The position numbers and the translations under genes are program-made. From Planctomycetota bacterium (GTDB lineage Bacteria; Planctomycetota; JAJSAM01), in contig JAOZQC010000028.1 of NCBI GenBank assembly GCA_029932425.1, positions 1 through 13,136 on the forward strand: a DNA stretch of 13,136 nt, written 5' to 3'. Positions 1 through 7,507 of this stretch are shown here, piece by piece (the stretch's first letter is position 1; each line of letters begins with the position of its first letter). The notes under the pieces were generated by a model. The model had not been told where the DNA came from. It saw only the letters and a list, made by a program, of their open reading frames with translations, and ran no database searches.

Positions 1-437
1 TGGAACTTGATGTTGATGCGCAACACGGGCCGCCCCCGACCATTGAGGATCCGGTAGTCGGTGTCGGTGCGAGCCCCGCGATCGTCCTCGATGCGGAACT
101 CCGCTCCGGGGATGAGTTTCCGGTAGCGTCTCACGAACGCATCTTCGCCGAGCCGTCCGAGCAGCATCTGGCCGAGGATCCGGCGGGCCCTGCGGATCTC
201 TTCGGGGGAGGGATCTTCCGAGAGTCCGAGAACCGGACCGTCTCCTTCCTCCTCCAGCAGGCGCCCCCAGCGCTTCAGATCATGGGGTCGCAGGCCGTGC
301 ACCCCGGCAACGGTATCGATGTCGTCTCCCGCGGCCAGGGCCACGAGGGCCCGGACCCGGGACAGCATACCCGGGGGGGGATTCTTGCCGTAGACGGCGC
401 TCACGGCCCGAGCGCGACGGACGAGCCTCTCGGACAT
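1..437 (-). CDS. Type II restriction endonuclease, N-terminal part (cut by window edge)
   Basis: A minus-strand frame opens with ATG at 437 and runs without a stop off the left edge, leaving 145 visible codons. The start overlaps the methyltransferase stop by one base (TGATG), so translation is probably coupled. Residues 36-64 look like a small helix-turn-helix (AAGDDIDTVAGVHGLR, then DLKRW). Residues 113-145 hold a pattern expected of a PD-(D/E)XK nuclease core: E113, acidic residues D118/D119, TDTDYRI at 124-130, then a hydrophobic strand ending INIKF with K144. The usual chemistry would be Mg-dependent double-strand cleavage at the site protected by the partner methyltransferase. The endonuclease call rests partly on this core and largely on coupling to a methyltransferase. 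The recognition site cannot be read from the sequence, and the C-terminus is missing. Confidence 0.6.
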   Translation of the reverse strand, partial: MSERLVRRARAVSAVYGKNPPPGMLSRVRALVALAAGDDIDTVAGVHGLRPHDLKRWGRLLEEEGDGPVLGLSEDPSPEEIRRARRILGQMLLGRLGEDAFVRRYRKLIPGAEFRIEDDRGARTDTDYRILNGRGRPVLRINIKF

Positions 438-1366
438 CAACCTTCCTTCCAGAGCAGCGGCTGGCTCGAATCCACGGAGGCGTGCTCTTCAAAGCGAAAG
501 CGCGACGCCTCCAGGTACTCCCGCTCCTTTTCGAAAGCGAGCCAGCGTCGCCCGAGTCTCTCCGCCACCGCCCCCGAGGTTTTGCTCCCGGCGAAGATAT
601 CGAGGACCGTCCCTTCCTCGGGCACCAGGAACCTGATGAAGAACTCCGGCAGGGCTGCGGGAAACCGCGCCGGATGCGGTTTGATGCCTTCCTCCTTGCA
701 GCGCCGGATGTAGTGCGAATTGCTCTCGTTGTTGCCGCAGGCGATCAGGTTCGGAGGGATCGCCCCGCCCCGGTCGCGCGCAAACTTCTTCGTGATGTTG
801 TGCCCGGAGGGACGACGAGCCGCGCGCACCCCCTTGCGAATGAGGCGCCTCATGTCCGGGCTGTACTCGACCAGAACCTTGATGTTGTCGGCGTGCGGCC
901 AGTCACCCTTCGACAGCCACCAAATGTACTCCACCGAGTCCTTCACCCGGATGCGCCTGACGTTCACCCATTCCGCGGGCGCGGGAAGCTTGGCCGGATT
1001 GAACCAGAAGAACTCCTGCGCGAGCCGGAACCCGAGGTCGTCCACGAGCCGCAGGAGAAGACGGAACTGGTAGAGGGAACGGACGGGCGCGCCCCCCTCG
1101 TAACTGCCGCCGATATTGAGCACAAAGCTGCCGGAATCCTTGAGGACCCTCTTGACCCCTTCCGCGAAGGGGAGGAACCACTCCACGTAGGCATCTTTGA
1201 CCGGGTTCCCGTACTCCTTCTGGAAATGGAGAGCATAAGGGGGCGACGTGATCACCAGGTCGATGGAGTCGTCGGGAACAGCCCCGATGAGATCCCGGGC
1301 GTCCCCCAGGTAGGCCGCGCCCAGATCGGTACGGTAGAACGGTTCCAGTCCCAGCATCACCAGCAT
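437..1366 (-). CDS. Beta-class DNA methyltransferase, probably N4-cytosine, of a type II R-M system
   Basis: A 309-aa enzyme that should transfer a methyl group from SAM to a DNA base and protect host sites from the downstream endonuclease. Catalytic motif IV, TSPPYA, is near the N-terminus (residues 40-45). The SAM-binding motif I, DIFAGSKTSG (256-265), is near the C-terminus after HPARFP (231-236). That order defines the beta class, and SPPY rather than DPPY favours N4-cytosine over N6-adenine. A long conserved-looking centre (IGGSYEGG, WFNPAKLP, NNESNS) fits the site-specific family. Length is normal for a complete enzyme. I chose ATG 1366 because a GGTGGGG purine run precedes it; ATGs at 1357 and 1390 are also in frame, as is one at 1561 that would add a low-complexity basic extension. 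The stop overlaps the next gene's ATG by one base. Confidence 0.9.
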   Translation of the reverse strand: MLVMLGLEPFYRTDLGAAYLGDARDLIGAVPDDSIDLVITSPPYALHFQKEYGNPVKDAYVEWFLPFAEGVKRVLKDSGSFVLNIGGSYEGGAPVRSLYQFRLLLRLVDDLGFRLAQEFFWFNPAKLPAPAEWVNVRRIRVKDSVEYIWWLSKGDWPHADNIKVLVEYSPDMRRLIRKGVRAARRPSGHNITKKFARDRGGAIPPNLIACGNNESNSHYIRRCKEEGIKPHPARFPAALPEFFIRFLVPEEGTVLDIFAGSKTSGAVAERLGRRWLAFEKEREYLEASRFRFEEHASVDSSQPLLWKEG

Positions 1367-1375
1367 CCATCCCCA

Positions 1376-1407
1376 CCGACAGCGTACCATCCGGCTCCGA
1401 CAGTCGG
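1376..1407. promoter_or_regulatory. Direct repeat CCGACAG x2 with palindrome upstream of the DNA methyltransferase
   Basis: CCGACAG occurs at 1376-1382 and again at 1397-1403, exactly 21 bp apart (two helical turns). The second copy is part of a perfect 11-bp palindrome, CCGACAGTCGG (1397-1407), about 30 bp upstream of the chosen methyltransferase start. The position and helical phasing are what an operator for an R-M gene would show. No controller gene is visible here, and no convincing -10/-35 pair is seen. In a GC-rich sequence a seven-base repeat can occur by chance, so this is a weak call. Confidence 0.25.
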
Positions 1408-1602
1408 GGGTGCCGGAACACGCGCAGGAGGGCGCCGCTCCCGAACGTAACCGGCCACCACCGGGGGGCAAGCGAAATGTGTCGCCGAGACGGGCTTCCC
1501 GCCTGCGAATCTCGGCCTCTCTCGCCTTCGTGCGCCGCGCCGGAAGTGTCAGGATCGTCATCTCCCGCGGGCGCGCAGATGCCGGAGACCGGGTTCGGAG
1601 GG

Positions 1603-2565
1603 CTACTTCACCGCCGTGATCCGGGGGTGGGCCCCGAGGTCGGCGGGCAGGTCCACGAGCACCTTCACCGCGGCCTCCAGCTGACCGCGATCGGGAACGA
1701 GCCCCGCGGCCCGGATCTCCTCGAACCAGCGCGCGGCGAACGTTCCCCCGCTCGGAGAAGGGAGGACCCCGGAGAAGCCGGCCTCCCTCATCCACCGGAC
1801 GAGGGTCGGGGCGGAGGGGTGAAGCGTCACCGCGAAGCGGGCGTCCAGGATGCGGTGGCGGCGGGCCGCGAGCCAGTCCGCGGTGATGTCCCCGGGCTCG
1901 ATCTCCTCCGCCGCCGCGGCCAGGGTCACGCGCACCTGCCGGACCCGTTCCGCGTCGGGGTCCCGGTCGTAGATCACCACCGCGGTCCGCTCCCGGTCGA
2001 TCCGCCACCCCCACGCCTCCCGCTCCCGCCCGCCCCGGTAGCGATCCAGGTCCTCCCACGTGATCCGGAAGCGACCGCCCGGCCGGAGCACCCGATGGAC
2101 CTCGGCCAGCGTGGCCTCGGGGTCCGGGGTCTGCTCGAGCGACGAGGCCGCGGTGGCGGCATCGAAGCTCGCCTCGGGAAACGGCAGCGGCTCCCCCGCC
2201 GGGACGTGCACGAACGTCGCGTTCCGGACGCCCATCCGCGCCGCGTTCTCCGTGCAGACCTCGACGGGGCGCCGCGAGGCGTCGACGCCGACCACCTCCC
2301 CCGCCCAGGGGGCGATGACGAGGGACGGCCAGCCGTCCCCGGGGCCGAGGTCCAGGACCCGCCTCCCCCGGCATCTCGTCGCGTGTACGAAGTCGTAGCG
2401 GGAGCCGAGGTCGCCCCAGTCGCCGCGGTTCTCCGGGTCGAACGGCCGGTGGATGTCGGGCAGGCACCGGCCCGACTGCGAGTCCATGTCGTCGTAGCGG
2501 AAGGCCGGGGTGTCCACCCGGACGGGGTCGAGGTTTTCGTCGATCCACTCGAGCGCGTCGGTCAT
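1603..2565 (-). CDS. Class I SAM-dependent methyltransferase
   Basis: A 320-aa soluble protein with the Rossmann-type methyltransferase fold. Motif I is VLDLGPGDGWPSL (residues 70-82), the acidic end of strand 2 is VVGVDAS (91-97), motif IV is around SFDAATAASSLEQ (133-145), and the post-core strand is RVLRPGGRFRITW (158-170). The substrate is unknown; the ~150-residue C-terminal part shows no signature I recognise. I chose ATG 2565 because GAGGAG lies eight bases before it, better placed than any site for the longer in-frame start at 2592. It lies 69 bp downstream of the large activase gene on the same strand, so the two may be cotranscribed; a role in modifying the activase or its target would be speculation. 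WIDENLDP near the N-terminus is distinctive for a homology search. Confidence 0.8.
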   Translation of the reverse strand: MTDALEWIDENLDPVRVDTPAFRYDDMDSQSGRCLPDIHRPFDPENRGDWGDLGSRYDFVHATRCRGRRVLDLGPGDGWPSLVIAPWAGEVVGVDASRRPVEVCTENAARMGVRNATFVHVPAGEPLPFPEASFDAATAASSLEQTPDPEATLAEVHRVLRPGGRFRITWEDLDRYRGGREREAWGWRIDRERTAVVIYDRDPDAERVRQVRVTLAAAAEEIEPGDITADWLAARRHRILDARFAVTLHPSAPTLVRWMREAGFSGVLPSPSGGTFAARWFEEIRAAGLVPDRGQLEAAVKVLVDLPADLGAHPRITAVK

Positions 2566-2634
2566 CGGTGCTGCTCCTCGTCGATCCGCCACCCCGCGCC
2601 GCGCTCCCGGCGGCCGGCGCCCGCGGGCCCCACG

Positions 2635-5600
2635 TCAGGAGGGTCGGGCGGGGGAGGCCCTCGCGGCCGCCGCCTCCGCCGCGAAGTGCAGGTGAGGGAT
2701 GATCGCATCGTTCACCGAGGCCGCGGTGCCGTCGTAGGTCACGGTCACCACCGGCACCCCGGTCAGCTCCCGGATGCGGCCGGCCATCGCCTCCGTGACG
2801 AGGGAGGGGCAGCAGAAGGCCGGGTTGGCCTGCACGAAGAGGCTCAGGTCCGGGTGGGTCTCGAGAATGTGGAAGACCTTGAGGAGGTTGTCGAGGCTCT
2901 CCCCGGTATGGTGGTCGGTGACCCCGAACCGGGCCAGGATCTCCTCCGCGGACTCCCGGGGCCGGGAGAAGGTCACCGTCCCGAGGACGCGGGAGAACTC
3001 GGCGAGGAACCGGCGTTCGAGGGTCCGCACCGTCACGAGGAGGGAGGCGTTCACGGCCACGGTGACGAGCTTCCCCTCGCGGAACCATCGCTGGAGATGA
3101 GCGGGGGCCACGATCTTCACGTACTCGCTGTAGGGGGTGGTGACGACCTCGCCGCCGTGCCGCTCGATGAACCGCACGAGCCCCTGGCTGATCACCCGGT
3201 TGTCGCGGACGTAGAGGTCGCCGAAGACCGCCACCTTCGGGCGGTCGCGGGGATGCGTCTCGACGGCCGCGAACCGATCCACCACCTCGCGCACCGCCTC
3301 CAGCTTGTCCCGCCGTCCCTCGAAGGCCTCGAGAAAGGCGGCGAGCCCCGCCTCCAGGGCGGCGTCCGCCTCCCCCGGGTTCTTCTCGTAGGGCCGGACG
3401 CGGCAGGCCAGGCGCCGGAGCATGCCTCCGAACATGTAGGCGAAGTAGCAGTTGATCGCGGCCCGCACGGAGACCTCGATGAAGCTCAGGTCCCCGCAGT
3501 ACACGGAGGCGTGCTCGAAACCGCCGCCCCGGGACTCGAGGAGCGCCTTGATCATCCCCGGGTACATGCCGAGGTTGCAGGAGATCTTCGAGTCGATCAT
3601 CCAGAGAGCGGTCTTCGCCGGATCCAGGCCCCGGGCCCGGACCTCGTCCACGAAGCCCTCCACGATGGCGTGCAGGGGGATGCACTGGCCGGTGTTCCGG
3701 CGGAGGCTCTTCCGGATCGTCTCGGTGCTCTCCGTCAAGAGGTGCGCGTCGATCCCCTCGCGCCGGAGGTTCGCGGCGAGGAGCGCGCAGCTCAGCCCGT
3801 CCCAGTTCGGGAGGAAGAGCGTCCGGCCGGAGAGGGCGGTCCCGATCCGGGGCACCACGGGGAGGAACGCTCCGGGCCGGGCCGGGGGGCTCTCCCGGTG
3901 GTTCCGGAAGGCATGCACCGCGGCCTCGATCCGGGTCTCGTACCCCACGCTCGAATCGTGCTCGTCCAGCTCGAGGACGAGGTAGGGCTTCCCCTCCCGG
4001 TCCAGGATGCGCCGGAAGAACTCGAGGGTCATGCTGTCCGGCGCGCACTTGAAGGAGCTCACGAGCACGGGGTAGAAGCCCGGGGTCCGGGCGACCACCT
4101 GCGCCGCGGAGAGGATCCGCGCCGCGTAGTTCCAGTGGACCTGGGCGAGGAGATCCGCGATCTCCCTCGTGTCCTCTTCCCCCACCTCGAGCATGTCGTG
4201 GAAAAAGGTCCGGATCCCGAGCGCATCCAGGATGTCCGGAATGCCCTTGTTCATCCCGGGGGGAAGGCAGGCGTAGGGGCGGCCGAGGAGGACGACCGCC
4301 ACGTCGCCCGGCTTCTCGAGCTCCCGCCGCATGACCTCCCGGAGCCGGGCGCGCCGTTCCTCCATGGACTCGAGCGCGGCCGTGAAGGCCGCGGACACCT
4401 CCGCGAAGCCGAGCGATTCGCCGAGGACCGGGCGGAGCGAGTCGAGGAGCCGCCGCTTGGCGGGAAGGTCCCGGAGCCCTCTCGTGATCAGGGGCCGGAG
4501 GATCCGGCCGCGCAGGCGCCCCTCCCCGATGGTGTCCGCCAGGGAGCTCGCGAACTGGGTGTAGTAGCAGTACTGGCGGCGGACCCCGGGCTCCCGGGGC
4601 CGGGCCTCGAGGAGGACGGGGGCGAAGACGTAGTCGGCCTTCCGGGCCGCGGCGTCCACGTGGGCATGCCAGGCCGCCAGGGGGGCGCAGAACTCGGCGC
4701 GCGCCAGCTTCTTGCCCTTCCCCACGGGGTCCCGGAGGTTCTCGGTGGTGACCACGCGCACCCCGAGCCGCTGGAAGAACATCCGCCAGAGCTCCAGGTC
4801 CTCGAACATGGTGAGGGCGGCCGGCAGACCGATGGTGACGTCGTACCGGGGTTCCTCCCTCGCCCGGGAGCGGAGGATCCGCCGGCGGGTGAGGAGGAGG
4901 TCGAAGCCCGAGACGCTCCCCCGCTTCGGGCGGCCGGCCTCGTGGTCCCGCCCGCAGAGGAACCCGTAGGCCGCCTCCTCCCCCCGCACCTCCGCGATGA
5001 CGATCCGGCAGTGGTTCCGGCAGAGCCCGCACCGCTCGTTGCGCACGGGGATCCGCTCCCGGTGGAGCGAGAGGCCGCGGAAGCCCGTCTCCCCGGTCTC
5101 CTTCTCCGCGAGCAGGAGCGCGGTCCCGAGCGCGCCGGTGAGGTGGCAGTACCGGGAGACCCGGATCGGCCGCCCGAGCCGCTGCTCGAAGGCGGCCACC
5201 AGCGCGCGGTTCTTGGCGGTGGCCCCCTGGAAGCAGATGCGCGAGCCGATGCTCCCCTCCCGCGCCACCTTCCCGAGGTAGTTCTCGCGCACGGAGTGCA
5301 GCACGGTGGCCAGGATCTCGTCCACCGAGTAGCCGAGCCCGAGGAGGTGGTTGATGTCCCGCTGCATGAAGACGGTGCAGCGGTCGCTGGCCAGGGGCGC
5401 CCGGACGCCGGCCACGCGATCGGCCATCTCGGAGAGAGGGCACCCGAGGCGCCGCGCCTGCTCCTCGATGAAGGTGCCGGTCCCGGCGGCGCACACCGTG
5501 TTCATCACCGCCGAGGTCACCATCCCGTTCCGGAGGGTGGTGAACTTCGCGTCCTGGCCTCCGATCTCGATGATCGTGTCCGTCTCGGGATCCAGCTCCA

Positions 5601-6873
5601 CCGCGGCCCGGGCGTGCGCGGTGATCTCGTCCACCACCAGGTCGGCGCCGAGGACCGCGCCCACGAGCTTCCGCCCGGAGCCGGTGGTGCCCGCGCCGCG
5701 CACGCGGAGGGTGACGCCGGCCTCCCGGCTCCACTCGTGGATCGCCTCGAGGATCCCCTGGGCGGCGGGAATCGGGCGGCCCGCGGTGCGGGTGTAGAAC
5801 CCCGCGAGCACCTCCCTCCGCCCCTCGAGCAGGACCGCCTTGGTGCTCGTGGAGCCGACGTCCGCGCCGAGGAGGACGTCGATCTCCTCCCCGGAGGCGG
5901 GGACCCGGTAGATGTCGACCTCCACGGGGGGCGCCCGGTCCACCCTCCGGGGGACGTACTCGTAGCTCCGTTCGCCCGGGAAGTCCGGCGCGGGAGAGCG
6001 CGCCACGTCCAGGGGCTCGTAGAAGTACCGCTTCCCCCCGAACTCCCCGGAGACGAGGTCGCGGGGGGAGCGCAACACCAGCTCCGGGACCGGGCGGCGG
6101 CCCGCCTCCTCGAGGAGCAGGAGGGCCGCCCCCAGGGCGCCGTGGAAGGGGGCGAGCTCGTGGACGTGGAGCCGGACGCCGAGCCGGGCCTCGAGGTGGC
6201 GGCGGACGACCTCGTTCCGGGCGACCCCGCCGAGGAAGGCCACGGGCTCCTCGAGCGGCTCCCCGGCGGCGAGGGTGTCGGCCACGATGGCCGCCAGGCC
6301 CCGGCAGAGCCCGTCGCAGATCTCGGGAAGGCCGTATCCTTCCTGCTGGGCGTGGATCAGGTCGGTGCGGGCGAACACGGCGCAGCGGGAAGCGATCTTC
6401 GGCACCTCTCCCCGGGCCTTCCGGGCCGCGGCCGCGAGCGCCGCGCCGTCCCCCAGGCCGAGCGTCTCCGCCTGCTGGTCGAGGAAGCTCCCGGTACCCG
6501 CCGCGCAGGAGCTGTTGGTCTTCGTGCCGAGGTACGCGCCCCGGTCGTCGAAGCGGGTGAGGCTGAACCGCTCCCCGCCCACGAGCAGGACGGAGCGGAC
6601 GTCGCCGTGGAGCCGCCGGGCGGCGGTCACGAGGGCGAGATGGGAGTCGATCGTCCGGGAGCGGGCCACGTGGGCGGGGGTCGAGGAGGTGGCCGCGACG
6701 TGGCGGACACGCCGGAGGACCTCGGGGGGAAGGAGCTCCCCGAGGGTCTCCCGGACCTTCCCTCCGTGCGCGGCGAGCCCCCGGGTCACCACCTCCCCGG
6801 ACGCGTCGATCTCCAGGTAGGAGACCGAGACGGAGCCCACGTCGATGCCGAGCACGTTTCCGGCCGGGGTCAT
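2635..6873 (-). CDS. Fused acyl-CoA dehydratase activase (two HgdC/BadF-type ATPase modules plus DUF2229/HgdB-like half)
   Basis: A 1412-aa protein of the family that pairs tandem ATPase activator modules with a dehydratase-like half. Module 1 (about 1-260) has the ASKHA phosphate loop GIDVGSVSVS (9-18), NSSCAAGTGSF (120-130) and SRCAVFARTD (162-171). Module 2 (about 335-590) repeats these as GADVGSTSTK (337-346), IEIGGQDAKF (435-444), CAAGTGTF with C461, and SDRCTVF with C499. C123/C164 and C461/C499 occupy the positions that in HgdC bind a [4Fe-4S] cluster shared by a dimer. A CxxCxxxC set (C615, C618, C622, then C640) separates the modules from the C-terminal half, which contains GRPYACLPPGMNKG, SSFKCAPDS and NPAFCCPSL. 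HgdC uses ATP to drive one electron to a 2-hydroxyacyl-CoA dehydratase; the substrate of this large fused form is unknown. No Shine-Dalgarno sequence precedes the ATG at 6873. Confidence 0.88.
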   Translation of the reverse strand: MTPAGNVLGIDVGSVSVSYLEIDASGEVVTRGLAAHGGKVRETLGELLPPEVLRRVRHVAATSSTPAHVARSRTIDSHLALVTAARRLHGDVRSVLLVGGERFSLTRFDDRGAYLGTKTNSSCAAGTGSFLDQQAETLGLGDGAALAAAARKARGEVPKIASRCAVFARTDLIHAQQEGYGLPEICDGLCRGLAAIVADTLAAGEPLEEPVAFLGGVARNEVVRRHLEARLGVRLHVHELAPFHGALGAALLLLEEAGRRPVPELVLRSPRDLVSGEFGGKRYFYEPLDVARSPAPDFPGERSYEYVPRRVDRAPPVEVDIYRVPASGEEIDVLLGADVGSTSTKAVLLEGRREVLAGFYTRTAGRPIPAAQGILEAIHEWSREAGVTLRVRGAGTTGSGRKLVGAVLGADLVVDEITAHARAAVELDPETDTIIEIGGQDAKFTTLRNGMVTSAVMNTVCAAGTGTFIEEQARRLGCPLSEMADRVAGVRAPLASDRCTVFMQRDINHLLGLGYSVDEILATVLHSVRENYLGKVAREGSIGSRICFQGATAKNRALVAAFEQRLGRPIRVSRYCHLTGALGTALLLAEKETGETGFRGLSLHRERIPVRNERCGLCRNHCRIVIAEVRGEEAAYGFLCGRDHEAGRPKRGSVSGFDLLLTRRRILRSRAREEPRYDVTIGLPAALTMFEDLELWRMFFQRLGVRVVTTENLRDPVGKGKKLARAEFCAPLAAWHAHVDAAARKADYVFAPVLLEARPREPGVRRQYCYYTQFASSLADTIGEGRLRGRILRPLITRGLRDLPAKRRLLDSLRPVLGESLGFAEVSAAFTAALESMEERRARLREVMRRELEKPGDVAVVLLGRPYACLPPGMNKGIPDILDALGIRTFFHDMLEVGEEDTREIADLLAQVHWNYAARILSAAQVVARTPGFYPVLVSSFKCAPDSMTLEFFRRILDREGKPYLVLELDEHDSSVGYETRIEAAVHAFRNHRESPPARPGAFLPVVPRIGTALSGRTLFLPNWDGLSCALLAANLRREGIDAHLLTESTETIRKSLRRNTGQCIPLHAIVEGFVDEVRARGLDPAKTALWMIDSKISCNLGMYPGMIKALLESRGGGFEHASVYCGDLSFIEVSVRAAINCYFAYMFGGMLRRLACRVRPYEKNPGEADAALEAGLAAFLEAFEGRRDKLEAVREVVDRFAAVETHPRDRPKVAVFGDLYVRDNRVISQGLVRFIERHGGEVVTTPYSEYVKIVAPAHLQRWFREGKLVTVAVNASLLVTVRTLERRFLAEFSRVLGTVTFSRPRESAEEILARFGVTDHHTGESLDNLLKVFHILETHPDLSLFVQANPAFCCPSLVTEAMAGRIRELTGVPVVTVTYDGTAASVNDAIIPHLHFAAEAAAARASPARPS

Positions 6874-6879
6874 GGGGCC

Positions 6880-6908
6880 ACTATGGACGGGCGGACTCCC
6901 CCCGTCCA
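6880..6908 (-). promoter_or_regulatory. Predicted promoter of the activase gene, implying a leaderless mRNA
   Basis: Read on the minus strand, TGGACG (6903-6908) and CATAGT (6880-6885) are separated by exactly 17 bp; each matches the sigma70 consensus at four of six positions. The -10 box ends six bases before the ATG at 6873, so the expected start of transcription falls on or next to the start codon. The missing Shine-Dalgarno sequence (GTGGCCCC before the ATG) agrees with a leaderless transcript. The hexamer matches alone are modest; the combination with spacing and the missing ribosome site gives this call its weight. Confidence 0.45.
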
Positions 6909-6953
6909 GTCCGGTCCGCGGGGGGACGGACTTTCTCCTTCCCCTGTAGTCCG
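6892..6953. repeat. Four alternating copies of CGGACT/AGTCCG in the divergent control region
   Basis: The hexamer occurs as CGGACT (6892-6897), AGTCCG (6908-6913), CGGACT (6927-6932) and AGTCCG (6948-6953), strictly alternating in orientation with start-to-start steps of 16, 19 and 21 bp. Adjacent copies form inverted pairs. The first copy sits in the -35/-10 spacer of the predicted activase promoter, the second touches its -35 box, and the fourth overlaps the centre of the MerR-type dyad. A further inverted pair, TCCCCCC (6897-6903) and GGGGGGA (6920-6926), lies inside. This looks like an operator array, but no binding protein can be named from sequence. Confidence 0.5.
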
Positions 6954-6967
6954 CTACAGGGTATAGC
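6942..6967 (+). promoter_or_regulatory. MerR-type operator dyad with adjoining -10 box
   Basis: CCCTGTAG-tccg-CTACAGGG (6942-6961) is a perfect 8-bp inverted repeat with a 4-bp centre. It is followed at once by TATAGC (6962-6967), a four-of-six -10 match. MerR-family activators bind such dyads within a stretched spacer of 19-20 bp; the expected -35 position (about 6936-6942) is only CTCCTT-like, so the upstream element is poor. The dyad lies 26 bp ahead of the regulator's ATG, which suggests autoregulation. It also sits between divergent genes, so control of the activase gene is possible. Confidence 0.75.
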
Positions 6968-6987
6968 GAAGGCTCGAGGAGGCGCCC

Positions 6988-7386
6988 ATGGACGGCCTGA
7001 AAAGAGGCGAGCTCGCGCGGCGTTGCGGCGTGAACCCCGAGACGATCCGGTACTACGAGAAGCGGGGGCTCCTGCCGCGGGCCCGGCGCTCCCCCTCGAA
7101 TTACCGGATCTTCGGCGAGGACGCCGTGCGCCGGGTGCGGTTCGTGATGCGCGCGAAGGAGCTCGGGTTCACCCTCGCCGAGATCCGGGAGCTGCTCGCC
7201 CTCCGCGCCGCTCCGGGCGCGCGCTGCGCCGACGTCCTCCACCGGGCGAAGGAGAAGATCCGGGACATCGACGGGAAGCTCCGGACGCTCCGGGCCATGC
7301 GGAAGGCGCTCGTCGACCTCATCGCGGAGTGCCGCGGCCGGGAGCCGATCCGGGAGTGCCCGATCCTGGAGGCGCTGGAGGGGTAG
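6988..7386 (+). CDS. MerR-family metal-responsive regulator with Hg(II)-sensor cysteine triad
   Basis: A 132-aa protein with the MerR winged-helix domain at residues 1-70 (GELARRCGVNPETIRYYE, then AKELGFTLAEIREL), a long dimerisation helix (about 83-115) and a short metal-loop tail. The three sensor cysteines are C80 (GARC), C115 (AEC) and C124 (RECPILEALEG). Their spacing equals that of C82, C117 and C126 in Tn501 MerR, with eight residues between the last two and a similar ending. Lead sensors of the PbrR type share the triad, so Hg(II) is favoured but not certain. The ATG is preceded by AGGAGG with five bases between. A cognate-looking dyad lies just upstream. No mercuric reductase or transporter is visible, and the next gene is OsmC-like. 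A single-point wiring to either neighbour is inference. Confidence 0.9.
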   Translation: MDGLKRGELARRCGVNPETIRYYEKRGLLPRARRSPSNYRIFGEDAVRRVRFVMRAKELGFTLAEIRELLALRAAPGARCADVLHRAKEKIRDIDGKLRTLRAMRKALVDLIAECRGREPIRECPILEALEG

Positions 7387-7459
7387 GGGGCCGGGCGCGC
7401 CGCGGCGAATCGACCCGGCGGGAACCGAAAGCACACCCGGCGATCCGGCTCTCCTCTCC

Positions 7460-7475
7460 CCGGATCCGGTACTAT
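7460..7475 (+). promoter_or_regulatory. Possible -10 box and palindrome ahead of the OsmC-like gene
   Basis: TACTAT (7470-7475) matches the -10 consensus at four of six positions and lies 32 bp before the OsmC-like ATG. It directly follows the 10-bp palindrome CCGGATCCGG (7460-7469). No credible -35 hexamer is seen at 16-18 bp. The 121-bp gap after the regulator gene leaves room for an independent promoter, but readthrough from the regulator is equally possible. Confidence 0.25.
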
Positions 7476-7507
7476 GGCGGCCGGACAAGACCACCGGGAG
7501 ATCCGCC

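Noticed and set aside
482..1450. 322-aa plus-strand frame antisense to the DNA methyltransferase
   Set aside because: No ribosome site, no recognisable motif, and the opposite strand carries a methyltransferase with all catalytic motifs in order.
1367..1561. N-terminal extension of the DNA methyltransferase from ATG 1561
   Set aside because: The extra 65 residues are basic and low-complexity; GGGAG abuts the ATG with no spacing. ATG 1366 has a better-placed purine run and gives a normal family length.
1367..5734. Open minus-strand frame extending the DNA methyltransferase upstream through the SAM methyltransferase and into the activase gene
   Set aside because: The part above 1366 is low-complexity Arg/Gly/Pro and overlaps two well-supported genes in another frame. 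Only the last 309 residues form a real protein.
1477..6966. Very long open frame on the plus strand opposite the activase gene
   Set aside because: Its translation is rich in Gly, Arg, Pro, Val and Glu with no recognisable domain. It arises because high-GC codon use on the minus strand removes stops from the antisense frame.
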